Made by a program: the position numbers and the translations under genes. A DNA stretch of 64,000 nucleotides, from NCBI GenBank assembly GCA_036387335.1, contig DASVTZ010000214.1, positions 16,043 to 80,042 of the forward strand, read 5' to 3'. This stretch comes from Longimicrobium sp. (GTDB lineage: Bacteria; Gemmatimonadota; Gemmatimonadetes; Longimicrobiales; Longimicrobiaceae). Of the stretch, positions 9,128 through 17,822 are shown piece after piece (position 1 is the first letter of the stretch; the number at the start of each line of letters is the position of its first letter). The notes beneath the pieces were generated by a model. The model was not told where the DNA came from. It searched no databases and saw only the letters and a program-made list of their open reading frames with translations.

Positions 9128-9159
9128 TCGCTCCTTGGGTCGTGGCCCCGCCGCACGGC

Positions 9160-10794
9160 TTACACGGCAGGCATCGCCGTAAGGAAGCGCGAGACGATGG
9201 CCGACTGCCCGGTGCACTTGTAGCTGTCGGTCATGCGGGCGCGGAGCGATTCCAGAACGTTGCCGTCTTCCCCGGGGGTGTTGATCATGCGGTGAATCCG
9301 CTCGCCCACCTCCCCGCGATGGTCGCGCAGGATGGCGCGGAGGATGGAGGTCACCCGCTCCAGCCCGTCCGTCTCGGGGAGTCCGGGGGGAACCGCGAAC
9401 TCGTCTCCGAACCCGCTGAAAGCCATGCAGCGCCCGGGTCCCAGCTCGTGGGCGTACTGCTCGCTGATCAGCGCCTGGCTGTAATTCTGCGGCAGCACGA
9501 AGTGCGGGATTTTACCCAGCGCCATCGCCTCCAGCGTAGTGGTGATCCCCGGAGAGGTGAGCACCACGCGGGCGGTGGACAGCCGCTCCACGAACTCGCG
9601 GTGCGGAAGGTGGCCGATGCGGACCCCGGTGCGCGTGCCCAGCCGTCCGCGCAGCCGTGCCGCCAGACGCTGGTTGCAGCAGACGGTGACCTCACCCTCC
9701 CCCACCGACTCCAGCACCTGCCCCACGATGAGGTCGGCGTATTCATCGTACAGCGCGGGATCGACGAACGGATTGGCGCACCCGCCCAGGCTCACCAGTA
9801 CTTGGTCGTCCGGTGCATCCGCTCGCCGCGTAACGTAGTCGGCCGTCGCCTCGATCGGCGCCACCACCTCGATGGGAAGGCGGCTGGACCATTCCCGCAG
9901 CCGGCTCGGCGGCACCAGGTAATCCTGCACGAAGTAGCGGGTCGCGTGCTCGATCCCCGGCGGGGGGCCGGGCCACATCCAGGCCAGGCTGTCCACCATG
10001 TACAGCGGCGTGCGGCGCCCGGCCCAGAAGGGAAGAATGTCCAGGTTGAGCACCGAGAACACGGCCTGATACGCCTCCAGATGCTCCGCGAGCGACGCCA
10101 GCACTTCGGGCCGGTCCACGTCCACGCGATACACCCGGTCGAAGGCCGGCGAGGTGCGCGCGAAATCGTAGTCCAGCCCGGCGCCGAAGCAGTGCAGGGT
10201 GATGCCCGGGCGCCGCCGTTTGATTTCGGCCGCGATCGCCACCGCCTTGGAGATGGGGCCGAAGCCGAACGCCGAGGAGAGGAAGGCGCAGCTCTCGCCC
10301 TGCGCGGCCGCGGGCGCGCGCTCCTCGCGCAGCTCATGCACGGCGGCCAGCAGCGCGTCGTGCAGAGCCGCCTGCGCCGCCACGTCCGTTCGCGCTTCGG
10401 CCGCGGCGGGCACGAAGATGCAGCGGCCCACGGAGGCCAGCCCCGCCAGAAGCGCCGTGGTGTCGCGCCCCCCTTCGGGCACCACGATCACCATCGGCTT
10501 GTCCATGGCGCTTGCCCACCCGAGTTCCAGGTGCACGCCGTAGCTGTCTTCCGCCAACGCCACCACACAGTCGGCGCGCTGCATCTCCAGCATGTCGAAG
10601 GGGGTGCAGACGGAGGCGGCGCGCAGCTTCGCGCCGTACTCCTCCAGACGAAGCGCCAGAAAGACGTCATGCCCCGCGTGCTGCAGGGCCGTGTCGATCC
10701 CTTTGATGAAATGCGCGTATGCCGGTTCGACGGAGGGTACGGGGCCGTCGTGCCGAAGGTACCCGGTGATCGGGCACGCGAAGAAGATCCGCAT
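9160..10794 (-). CDS. nucleoside-deoxyribosyltransferase-like domain fused to GT-B glycosyltransferase
   Basis: 544 aa. Residues ~1-130 match the nucleoside 2-deoxyribosyltransferase/CMP-glycosidase fold: the N-terminal RIFFACPITG strand, ADCVVALAEDSYGVHLELGWASAM with the catalytic Glu in place, and MVIVVPEG. Residues ~160-544 are a MurG/UGT-like GT-B glycosyltransferase with the sugar-nucleotide-binding C-terminal half (VRIGHLPHREFVERLSTARVVLTSPGITTTLEAMALGKIPHFVLPQ). The fused order suggests cleavage or exchange at an N-glycosidic bond coupled to glycosyl transfer, as in nucleoside-antibiotic routes where a CMP hydrolase works next to a glycosyltransferase. That analogy is an inference. It is divergent from the plus-strand island genes and 50 bp downstream of the radical SAM gene on the same strand. 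Confidence 0.78.
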   Translation of the reverse strand: MRIFFACPITGYLRHDGPVPSVEPAYAHFIKGIDTALQHAGHDVFLALRLEEYGAKLRAASVCTPFDMLEMQRADCVVALAEDSYGVHLELGWASAMDKPMVIVVPEGGRDTTALLAGLASVGRCIFVPAAAEARTDVAAQAALHDALLAAVHELREERAPAAAQGESCAFLSSAFGFGPISKAVAIAAEIKRRRPGITLHCFGAGLDYDFARTSPAFDRVYRVDVDRPEVLASLAEHLEAYQAVFSVLNLDILPFWAGRRTPLYMVDSLAWMWPGPPPGIEHATRYFVQDYLVPPSRLREWSSRLPIEVVAPIEATADYVTRRADAPDDQVLVSLGGCANPFVDPALYDEYADLIVGQVLESVGEGEVTVCCNQRLAARLRGRLGTRTGVRIGHLPHREFVERLSTARVVLTSPGITTTLEAMALGKIPHFVLPQNYSQALISEQYAHELGPGRCMAFSGFGDEFAVPPGLPETDGLERVTSILRAILRDHRGEVGERIHRMINTPGEDGNVLESLRARMTDSYKCTGQSAIVSRFLTAMPAV

Positions 10795-10839
10795 TCTGTT
10801 CGTGGGGAGTGGTATGAGACGTGGGGACGTGCAGGGGGG

Positions 10840-11889
10840 CTAAAGCCACTGGGCGTCGGGCCAGCCCGCCGCGGACAGCGCCAGGTCTGCATCGCGGTTG
10901 AAGCGGACGTTGCCGGGCTCGCAGCCGGTGCACACCTGCGAAGCCACCGACGCGAACGCCGCGCGCTCGCCGGCGAAGCCCGGCTCGTTCCAGCTCTCGC
11001 CGAACGGCCGGTCCCACACGCCTTCCAGGCTGAGCGGCCTGCCGCGGCGGTGCGGAAGGCAGTTGCACGCGGTGAGCAGGCCGCGCCGGGCATCGATGTA
11101 GCCCACCACGTCGGGAACGAAGCACCGGGTGTGAGTGGGCAGGCGGCCTCCCGCCGACGCCACGCGGGCGGCGTCGCTGGTGCCGAAGACGTGCGGGCTC
11201 ACGGCGTTCAGCCGCACGCGTGCGCGCTCCAGCCGCGCCTCGATGCGGGGGACGACCGAGGCGGAGAACTCGTGCGCTTCTTCGGCCGTAAGATACAGGC
11301 TCTTCTTGTCTTTGATGGGGATCAGGGTCCAGAAGTCCACGCCGATGCGGTCGAGCAGCGGAACGAATTCGTGGATGTCTCGAAAGGTCTCGGCGGAGAC
11401 GATGGTGTTTACCGTGATGGGCAGGGAGCGGCCGCGGCGCGCGCGTTCCGTGGCGAGAGTCTCGAGCCCCGCGATCGCCGCCGCAAAGAGGCCGGGGGTG
11501 CGGCGCAGTCCGTCGTGGATCTCGGGGCGCGGCGAGTCGAGCGAGCAGGTGAGCGCGGAGAGACCGGCGTCCAGCAGCGGTGCGGCCATCTCGGCCAGAC
11601 GGCTTCCGTTGGTGATGAGGCTCACCCGCAACCCCGCCGCGCGTACCTCGGCCACCGCCTCCAGCAATCCTTCGTGCAGCGTGGGCTCACCGCCGGTAAA
11701 ACGCACCTCCTCGCCGCCCAGCGCCGCCAGCTGCACCGCGAGCGTGCGCACCCGCTCAACCGCCAGCCGGAAAGGATCGCTGGAGTTGGCGAACGGGCAC
11801 ATCCGGCACCCGGCGTTGCACGCCTCCAGGATACGTACGTAGACGATTTTGGGGCTCGTCCGCTGGAATACGGGAAGAGGCGCGTTCAT
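10840..11889 (-). CDS. radical SAM protein with SPASM-like C-terminal cysteines
   Basis: 349 aa from the ATG at 11889, which leaves the canonical N-terminus just before ILEACNAGCRMCPFA; the longer frame to 12099 adds 70 residues without conservation. CxxxCxxC for the SAM-binding 4Fe-4S cluster is intact (near residue 23), followed by the GGEP motif (FTGGEPTLHEGLL). The C-terminus holds further cysteines (RCFVPD, ACNCLPHR, VCTGCEPGN) in a SPASM/twitch-like arrangement that may bind an auxiliary cluster. It lies immediately upstream of the fusion glycosyltransferase gene on the same strand, so it is probably part of the same pathway. Likely chemistry is a radical epimerisation, dehydrogenation or decarboxylation of a sugar or peptide; not resolved. 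Confidence 0.85.
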   Translation of the reverse strand: MNAPLPVFQRTSPKIVYVRILEACNAGCRMCPFANSSDPFRLAVERVRTLAVQLAALGGEEVRFTGGEPTLHEGLLEAVAEVRAAGLRVSLITNGSRLAEMAAPLLDAGLSALTCSLDSPRPEIHDGLRRTPGLFAAAIAGLETLATERARRGRSLPITVNTIVSAETFRDIHEFVPLLDRIGVDFWTLIPIKDKKSLYLTAEEAHEFSASVVPRIEARLERARVRLNAVSPHVFGTSDAARVASAGGRLPTHTRCFVPDVVGYIDARRGLLTACNCLPHRRGRPLSLEGVWDRPFGESWNEPGFAGERAAFASVASQVCTGCEPGNVRFNRDADLALSAAGWPDAQWL

Positions 11890-12214
11890 AAGACGACGTT
11901 TTGGCAGGTTGGCCCACGGGCGGTCGCACTCCAGCAGAAACGCTCTCGGAAAGAATTGCCGAATGTTCTTGTTAGCGCAAGGATGCCGGCCGTGGCCACG
12001 GACCAGAGAAAAACCTCGCGGTCCTCCGCCGCGAGCGCAGCCTGCGTGCTGCCCGCACCGAGGATCTGAGAAGCCAGCAGGGGTCGTGCACCTGTGCACG
12101 ACCCCTGCTTTCGATCCGCGGCAGACCCCTGGAGTAACGCACTTTTAATGTTCGACGTGTGCCCCCTCCGGGTGGCCGCAGAGGCGTCTCAACGTCCAGC
12201 GGGCGCGGAACGGC
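11890..12214. other. 325-bp intergenic region upstream of radical SAM gene
   Basis: Contains the strong palindrome at 12077-12108 and the presumed promoter of the minus-strand radical SAM gene. No gene with family character was recognised. Short frames through it lack conserved features. Confidence 0.5.
12077..12108. terminator. 15-bp perfect palindromic hairpin
   Basis: Perfect inverted repeat GCAGGGGTCGTGCAC/GTGCACGACCCCTGC with 2 nt between the arms. It is followed on the plus strand by TTTC. It lies 107 bp beyond the stop of the minus-strand dacB gene and probably terminates that transcript, or insulates it from the radical SAM promoter. Confidence 0.6.
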
Positions 12215-13708
12215 TCATCGTCGCTCAGCGCCCGTACGCGGGTGGTTGTACACGCGCAGCAGCGCCGCTTCCGCCAGGCGGTCCGCGGCGGCGGCGGAGA
12301 GGGTGTGGTTGTTGACGAGGATGGAGAACACCATGCGCTCGCCAGCGGCGGTGGTGAGGTAGCCGCTCAGGGAGCGCACGCCCGAGAGGGTGCCCGTCTT
12401 GGCGTGCACGTTCCCCGCGAGCGGTGTCCCCTTCATCCGGTTGCGCAGGGTGCCGTCGACGCCGGCGACGGGCATGGCGGCGTAGAAGACGGCGTAGTTG
12501 GGGCTGCGCGTCATCCGCTCCAGCAGCGCCACCAGGTGCTCAGGTGCCACCAGGTTGTAGCGCGACAGGCCGCTGCCGTCCGCCGCGCGGAAGCCGCCGC
12601 GGGGGAGCTGCCACGCGCGCGCCAGCGAATCCTCCACCGCGAGCCCCGCCTGCGCGGTGCCGGCGTTGCGGATGCGGCGGCCCATCGTCTTCAGCAGGAT
12701 CTCGCCGTACTGGTTCTGGCTCGGCTTCAGGAAGGCGGCCAGCACCTCCGGCATCGGCGGGGAGGCGTGGACGAAGAGCGGCGCGGCGGGGCGGCGAGCC
12801 GTGTCGGGGCGCGCGTCGTCGTCCAGCGCGGGGCCGTCCACGCGGATCCCGGCCTCGATCAGCGCCTCTCGCAGCACGTGGGTGAAGAAGAGCGTGTTGT
12901 CGCGCACCGCCACCTCGATCTCCTCCGGCGTGGAGTCGGGCGGGGCGGTGCCGGTGACCACGATGCCGGGGCCGAGCGGGGCGCGCGTCGCGTCCACGTT
13001 GCGGGCGGAGCCGGATGCGCCGGTCGTCGCATTCACGGTGACGGGGAGGTACGCCGTGGCGGGATCGAGGGTGACGACGGCGGGAGCGCCGGGACTCGGG
13101 CCGGGGCCCACGCGCACGGTGACGTACCCCTCGTTGAGCTGCAGCCCACCGATCTCGGCGGAGTACGACGCGTCCAGGTCGTCCCACGCCCAGCCGCGGC
13201 CCAGCGGCACGTCGTCGAAGACGTCGTCGTTGCCCACGACCGCGCCCGCGATGCGTGTGATGCCGCGCGCCCGCAGCGAGTCCGCCCAGGCGCGGAAGAG
13301 GGGGCGTGCGCCGCCGAAGCGCGCGGAAATCGTAGGATCGCCGCTTCCCCGCACCACCAGGCTGCCGGCCAGCACGCCGTCGCGAACGGGGCCCTCGGCC
13401 TCCACCGGGGTGCGGTAGCGGAAGTCCGGCCCCAGCGTCTCCAGCGCGGAGGCGCCGGTCACGATCTTCTGATTGGAGGCGGGGACGAAGAGCTTCTCCG
13501 CGTTGCGGCGGTAGAGCGTCTCGCCCGTCTCCAGCGAGCGGACCATCACGCCCCACTCCGCGCGGGCGAAGAGCGTGTCGCCGAAGATGGAGTCGAGCGC
13601 GACGGCGATCGGCGCGCGGGCGGGGGCCGGGGCGAGCGCGGGGCGTGCGGGAGCGCAGGCGCCCAGCGCGAGCGCCGCGGCGGCGACGAGGGTTCGTTGC
13701 GGGGTCAT
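12215..13708 (-). CDS. dacB: D-alanyl-D-alanine carboxypeptidase/endopeptidase (PBP4-type, peptidase S13)
   Basis: 497 aa starting at the ATG (13708) that overlaps the stop of the GNAT gene (ATGA). It begins with a lipoprotein signal sequence ending in LGAC. All three penicilloyl-serine-transferase motifs are present: SxxK in PASNQKI (near residue 80), SxN in DGSGLSRYN and KTG in HAKTGTLSG. The large insert between motif 1 and motif 2 is typical of class C low-molecular-mass PBPs. It acts in the periplasm, trimming D-Ala from muropeptides and cleaving cross-links. Co-transcribed with the acetyltransferase gene upstream. Confidence 0.92.
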   Translation of the reverse strand: MTPQRTLVAAAALALGACAPARPALAPAPARAPIAVALDSIFGDTLFARAEWGVMVRSLETGETLYRRNAEKLFVPASNQKIVTGASALETLGPDFRYRTPVEAEGPVRDGVLAGSLVVRGSGDPTISARFGGARPLFRAWADSLRARGITRIAGAVVGNDDVFDDVPLGRGWAWDDLDASYSAEIGGLQLNEGYVTVRVGPGPSPGAPAVVTLDPATAYLPVTVNATTGASGSARNVDATRAPLGPGIVVTGTAPPDSTPEEIEVAVRDNTLFFTHVLREALIEAGIRVDGPALDDDARPDTARRPAAPLFVHASPPMPEVLAAFLKPSQNQYGEILLKTMGRRIRNAGTAQAGLAVEDSLARAWQLPRGGFRAADGSGLSRYNLVAPEHLVALLERMTRSPNYAVFYAAMPVAGVDGTLRNRMKGTPLAGNVHAKTGTLSGVRSLSGYLTTAAGERMVFSILVNNHTLSAAAADRLAEAALLRVYNHPRTGAERR

Positions 13709-14385
13709 CGGGCCGGGTAGGGGCGGGCGAGCATGCCGAGGAGGCGCGCCTCGACGGCGGGCCATTCGTCGTCCACGATGCTGTACCACGCGGTGTCGCG
13801 CACGCGGCCGCTCTCGGTGACGCCGTGCTTCCGAAAGATCCCTTCTTCGCGCGCGCCGATGCGGAGCATGGCGTTACGGGAGCGCTCGTTCAGCGCATCC
13901 GTCTTGAGCTCCACGCGCAGGCAGCCGAGCGTCTCGAAGGCGTGGCGGAGCATCAGGAGCTTGGCCTCGGTGTTGGCGGCGGTGCGCTGCCACGGCCGCC
14001 CGATCCACGTCCAGCCGATCTCCACGCGCGGGTGAGGCGGCTCGACGCTGGCGAAGCGCGTGCTCCCGATCACCCGCCCCGTCGCCGCCTCGGTGGTGGC
14101 GAAGGGGAGCGCCGTGCCCGCGTCGCGCATGCGGAGCGCGGCGTCTACGTAGCGCTCCAGGTCGGCCTCGGTGCGTACGGCGTTCCACGTCCAGCGCCAC
14201 AGCTCCTCGTCGCGCGCCACCTCCCAGAGCGCGGGGAGGTGCTCGCGTGTGAGCGGCACCAGGCGGACGTGCGTGCCTTCGAGGGTGACGGGCGCGAGCT
14301 TCACGGGCGGCTCCGAAATGGGGTGCCCGGTGAAAGTAGGTGGAAGCCGCGGGATGGGACAGGCTTCAGCGATCTCGTCGCGCAT
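13705..14385 (-). CDS. GNAT-family N-acetyltransferase (RimJ/RimL-like)
   Basis: 226 aa in the longest frame; conserved sequence begins at LEGTHVRLVPLTREHLPALWEVARDEELW (residue ~35), so a start near 14304 (GTG) is equally plausible. The acetyl-CoA-binding region is seen at IGWTWIGRPWQRTAANTEAKLLMLRHAFE and the C-terminal NERSRNAMLRIGAREEGIFRKH motif is the hallmark of the RimJ/RimL branch. It probably acetylates an N-terminal amine or a small molecule. It overlaps dacB by four bases and forms a two-gene operon with it; a functional link is not obvious. Confidence 0.85.
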   Translation of the reverse strand: MRDEIAEACPIPRLPPTFTGHPISEPPVKLAPVTLEGTHVRLVPLTREHLPALWEVARDEELWRWTWNAVRTEADLERYVDAALRMRDAGTALPFATTEAATGRVIGSTRFASVEPPHPRVEIGWTWIGRPWQRTAANTEAKLLMLRHAFETLGCLRVELKTDALNERSRNAMLRIGAREEGIFRKHGVTESGRVRDTAWYSIVDDEWPAVEARLLGMLARPYPAR

Positions 14386-14433
14386 GGAAGGGCGCGGGGG
14401 AGCGGGCAGGGCCTCCCGCGGTTCTCAGCCCGT

Positions 14434-14467
14434 TGTAACCTTTCGTAGGGTAACTGGCCTACATAGA
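14434..14467 (+). promoter_or_regulatory. candidate ECF-type promoter for sigma/anti-sigma operon
   Basis: TGTAACC at 14434-14440, followed 17 nt later by CCTACA, about 70-100 bp before the sigma gene. A TGTAAC-type -35 is common for ECF sigma autoregulation, so this may be an autoregulated promoter. Only the -35-like half is persuasive. Confidence 0.3.
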
Positions 14468-14533
14468 TGTGGGCCCGGTCTTCTTCGACCCTGGGCCCCA
14501 GCTGAAGCCTCGCCACTCCCTCACCGGCTCCGC

Positions 14534-15025
14534 GTGAACGACTATAGCGATCCTGACCACCTGCGTGATCTGTACGATCGACATTCGTCTTCCGTATACA
14601 GGATTGCGTACCGCCTCACGGGCTCCGCACCCGACGCCGAAGACGTCGTGCAGGACCTCTTCGTCGCTCTGCCGATGGCGTTCCGCGGTTATGAAGAGCG
14701 GGGGAGTATGGGCGGCTGGATCCGCACCGTGGCTACCCGCCTGGCACTCAGGCGCATTCGCCGACGCCGTAACGAGGTACCCATGGAGGCCGCCGCGGAT
14801 GTCGTGGCGCGGGGGTCCGCCGACGGCTGTATCGACGTTCTCGACGTCCAGCGCGCTCTTCAGCTGCTTCCTGAAACGCTCCGTGCCGTGCTGGTGCTCC
14901 GCGAGATCGAGGGCTACTCGCATGCGGAGATCGCGAATGTGCTCGGGATTCGGGCGGGGACTTCCAAGGTGCGCCTTCACCGGGCGCGGGAAGAGATGCG
15001 ACAACTACTCACAGGACCGAAATGA
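14534..15025 (+). CDS. ECF-type RNA polymerase sigma factor
   Basis: 163 aa from the GTG at 14534, the first start before the conserved region-2 sequence (LRDLYDRHSSSVYRIAYRLTGSAPDAEDVVQDLFVALP). Region 4 with its helix-turn-helix is complete (LLPETLRAVLVLREIEGYSHAEIANVLGIRAGTSKVRLHRAREEM). Regions 1.1 and 3 are absent, as expected for group 4 sigma factors. Its stop overlaps the ATG of the zinc-finger anti-sigma gene (ATGA at 15022-15025), the usual arrangement of a sigma factor with its own inhibitor. The regulon is unknown. Confidence 0.93.
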   Translation: MNDYSDPDHLRDLYDRHSSSVYRIAYRLTGSAPDAEDVVQDLFVALPMAFRGYEERGSMGGWIRTVATRLALRRIRRRRNEVPMEAAADVVARGSADGCIDVLDVQRALQLLPETLRAVLVLREIEGYSHAEIANVLGIRAGTSKVRLHRAREEMRQLLTGPK

Positions 15026-17145
15026 ACCGACATCCCAATACGCGGACGCTCAACCTGTACATGGACGGTGAGCTGGGTGCACTCCGGCGCCGGCGGGTAT
15101 CCGAGCACCTCGCGGAGTGCCAGCCATGCCGCGGCAAGATCCAGGCGTGGCGCGCGATCGGTGCGGCACTCCGCGAAGACGCCGTACCCGAGCTTCCACT
15201 GGAGACGCTGGAGCACGTGCGTGCCCGGCGAGCCGCCGGTTCTCGCGTGCTCCTTCCCGCCGCGGTCACGCGCCGCCCGCGGGTCCGCGTGTTCGCCGAC
15301 GCCGCGGCCGCCGCGGCACTGTTGCTCGCCGTGGCCGGCGGGCTCACGACGATGTGGCGCACGCCGGAGCTGGCTGCAGAGGGAAGTCAGCTGCTGCTCG
15401 CTCCCGCCGCGCCACGCCCAGGGCAGGTGGTGAAGGTGGAGTATCGCGCCGCGGGCAAGCTCGCGGGCGAGGAACGGCTCATCCTGCGCGCACGCCTCTT
15501 CCGGTCCGAGCCAAATCCCTACTCGGGGGGGCACGCCACCCTTGCGGTGCTGGCCCGCACCGGGGCGCGGACATACACCGGCTCCTTCCAGATCCCGGAC
15601 TCGGTCGTCTACGCCTCACTCGCGGTAGAAGATCCGAAGGGCGACCTCGTCGACTACGACCCGGCTGCCTGGGAGGTACTTGTCCACGGTGCCGACGGGA
15701 AGCCGCTGGCCGTCGCGCTCGAGCGGAAGGTTGAGGGCACCGGCGAATGGGATTCGAGTATCGCACTACGGACCACCCGTGAGCTGACTCAGCTGTACCC
15801 CGACAGTACCGCCGGGTGGATGAGGCGGTATTCGGCGGAGAAGTCCATGCTGGATCGGGTGAGGGGCGACAGTCTGACCGCCGTGTTCCACGCGAGGTTC
15901 CGGACACTGGAGGCGAAGCGCGCGGAGACGCGGGACGCTCGCGAGCTGGCGCGCTTGGCATTCTTTGCGACGGCACTGCGTGACAGCGCAAGCGAAGCCC
16001 GCTGGAGTGACCGCCTCATCCGCCTGGCGCCCACTTCTCCCGAGGCCGTACAGTGGCGCGTGTTCAACGCGACTTCGAAATACCGGGCGGACCGTGCCGC
16101 GCTGCTCGCGGCGCTGGAAGCACTGTGGACCGAGGCCGGAGGAGTGTCGCCCCAGCTTTACTACACCGGCTTCACCACCGCCCGTGCCTCAGGGGATCCG
16201 GTCGCGATACTGCGCTGGGCACGGCGGTTGGAAGAGTCGATTCCCTCGTTCGCCGGAATGGTCGCACGCATGCTCCCGAACGTTCCTGCCCTCCGGAACG
16301 AGAGAGAGAATCGTCTCCGTGCGCAGATTCGCCGCCAGGACCAGGATCAGAGCGAGTACCGCCTGCTCGGGCACACCCGAACCGACTTTCAGACCGACCG
16401 CGCGCGGACCAAGTCCGCGTTGCTCGGGGACCTCGGCCGCTCCCTCATCGAGTCCGGGCGAGTCGCCCCCGGACTCGATACCCTCTCGCATGCAGCCGCG
16501 ACGGGGTGGGACGTGGGGGTCTTCCGTACGATCGCGAATACGCGTTTCGCGATCGGCGACACCGCCGGAGCGCTGCCGGTTCTGGCGCGGGTGGCGGTGG
16601 ACCCCTCCACGTCGGCTACGTTCGTGGACTCCGTGAAGGTACGCGCCGCACGGCACTTCGACCCGTCGAAGTGGACCGCGCTCGAAGAAGACGCCCGGAG
16701 CGTGCTCGGTGCGTACGTCTGGGCACAGTCCATCAATCGGGGGTTGCGTGCGCCGGTTCGGCTCACGGACTCGTCAGGAACTTCCGTGACGTTCCGCGCC
16801 GAAAACCGGACCCCCACTCTGGTGGCGTTCTGGTCGCGCTACTGCCCTCCGTCCTCGGCGCAGCTGCGGGAGCTTGACCGTGTTTCGAGCACGCTCCAGA
16901 GCAGCGGCATCCGGGTGGTCACCATCACGAAAGACGAGTCGTCGGCGGCGGTGTCCAGTTTCCTGGGGCAGGCCCAGTACCGATTTCCCGCGTTCCTCGA
17001 CCCGGACGGGGATGCCGCGCGCGCCTTCGACAACCAGATCACCCCGCGCTACTTCGTTCTGGACGGTGCTGGCCGGATCCGCTTCGACAACTACTCTCCG
17101 GACGACATCCTACGCCAGGTAGCGGCGCTCCGAAGCCCGCGGTGA
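15022..17145 (+). CDS. zinc-finger anti-sigma domain fused to large periplasmic region with thioredoxin-like domain
   Basis: 707 aa. Residues 1-50 form an HC2/ZAS anti-sigma domain (SEHLAECQPCRG, the H-x3-C-x2-C zinc ligands). A single membrane helix lies near residues 92-112, placing about 590 residues in the periplasm. The middle is a helical, repeat-like region. The C-terminal ~120 residues are TlpA/AhpC-like (LVAFWSRYCPPSSAQLRELDRV, AQYRFPAFLDPDG, ITPRYFVLDGAGRIRF). The redox motif is CPPS rather than CxxC, so only one cysteine remains. It is translationally coupled to the ECF sigma gene. A membrane anti-sigma factor with a thioredoxin-like sensor suggests release of sigma in response to thiol or envelope redox state. 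Confidence 0.82.
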   Translation: MNRHPNTRTLNLYMDGELGALRRRRVSEHLAECQPCRGKIQAWRAIGAALREDAVPELPLETLEHVRARRAAGSRVLLPAAVTRRPRVRVFADAAAAAALLLAVAGGLTTMWRTPELAAEGSQLLLAPAAPRPGQVVKVEYRAAGKLAGEERLILRARLFRSEPNPYSGGHATLAVLARTGARTYTGSFQIPDSVVYASLAVEDPKGDLVDYDPAAWEVLVHGADGKPLAVALERKVEGTGEWDSSIALRTTRELTQLYPDSTAGWMRRYSAEKSMLDRVRGDSLTAVFHARFRTLEAKRAETRDARELARLAFFATALRDSASEARWSDRLIRLAPTSPEAVQWRVFNATSKYRADRAALLAALEALWTEAGGVSPQLYYTGFTTARASGDPVAILRWARRLEESIPSFAGMVARMLPNVPALRNERENRLRAQIRRQDQDQSEYRLLGHTRTDFQTDRARTKSALLGDLGRSLIESGRVAPGLDTLSHAAATGWDVGVFRTIANTRFAIGDTAGALPVLARVAVDPSTSATFVDSVKVRAARHFDPSKWTALEEDARSVLGAYVWAQSINRGLRAPVRLTDSSGTSVTFRAENRTPTLVAFWSRYCPPSSAQLRELDRVSSTLQSSGIRVVTITKDESSAAVSSFLGQAQYRFPAFLDPDGDAARAFDNQITPRYFVLDGAGRIRFDNYSPDDILRQVAALRSPR

Positions 17146-17359
17146 GCTGCGTACGCGGGTGCCGCCTCGGGTCATGCACTCCCGGCCGGCCTTACGCACC
17201 ACCAGCCGGACGGGAGAGGCCCGGCGTCCGAGAGGACTGACGGAGGTCCGTGCTCGATACGCGGCGCGCGGGAGCAGGGTGAACGAGCGCGGGTTTTCGG
17301 CGGGTCGAAGCGTGGGGCTACACGTCTCATCCACCTTCGACGCGCCTGCGCCGGACGCG

Positions 17360-17743
17360 CTACCGCACCTCGCTCATCAGGCCCAGGTGGTTGCCCTCGG
17401 GGTCGCGGACGAAGAACATCCACAGCTCATGGTCCGGCATGCGCGCGATCAGGTGCGGCGCATCCACGGTGTCCGCGCCGGCGGCCTGGAGCGATGCGTA
17501 GGCCGCGTGGATGTCGTCGACCTTGTAGTAGAGGATGGATGCGGGGTGGTCGAACTCCGGCTTCTCGGCCGTGCCCAGCATGAGGCGCAGGCCGCCGCAG
17601 TCGAAGAAGGCGCTGTTGGGGATCTGGAAGAGGAGGCGCAGCCCGAGCACGTTGCGGTAGAACTCCACCGCCCGCTGCACGTCCCGCACGTTGATGGCCA
17701 CCTGTCCGACTCCGGTGATTCCCAGCGATGCGGCGGTGCTCAT
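17360..17743 (-). CDS. VOC-family (glyoxalase/bleomycin-resistance fold) protein
   Basis: 127 aa from the ATG at 17743. It shows the paired beta-alpha-beta-beta-beta units of the vicinal-oxygen-chelate fold: GQVAINVRDVQRAVEFYRNVLGLRLLF and then WMFFVRDPEGNHLGLMSEV, with candidate metal ligands (His in HPASILYYKV, Glu in GNHLGLMSE). It is divergently transcribed from a MarR regulator with an operator-like palindrome between them, so it is likely MarR-controlled. Probable roles are a dioxygenase, an isomerase or a small-molecule-binding resistance protein. Confidence 0.87.
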   Translation of the reverse strand: MSTAASLGITGVGQVAINVRDVQRAVEFYRNVLGLRLLFQIPNSAFFDCGGLRLMLGTAEKPEFDHPASILYYKVDDIHAAYASLQAAGADTVDAPHLIARMPDHELWMFFVRDPEGNHLGLMSEVR

Positions 17744-17794
17744 GGGTGACCTCGCGTTGGAAGTGGATGCTTCACGGATCGTCTTCCTTGAATA

Positions 17795-17811
17795 TTTAGC
17801 CTCGCTAACTA
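17795..17811. promoter_or_regulatory. MarR operator-like palindrome in divergent promoter region
   Basis: TTAGCCTCGCTAA (17796-17808) is a perfect 5-bp inverted repeat with a 3-bp spacer, set in an unusually AT-rich stretch between the VOC and marR genes, 15 bp before the marR start. MarR proteins classically bind such TTAG/CTAA dyads and repress both divergent genes. Confidence 0.65.
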
Positions 17812-17822
17812 AATTGGCAAGG

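Noticed and set aside
9142..12069. 975-codon plus-strand open frame
   Set aside because: It is antisense to the glycosyltransferase fusion and radical SAM genes, which carry clear motifs. The product is His/Arg/Gly-rich low complexity, typical of a shadow frame in high-GC DNA.
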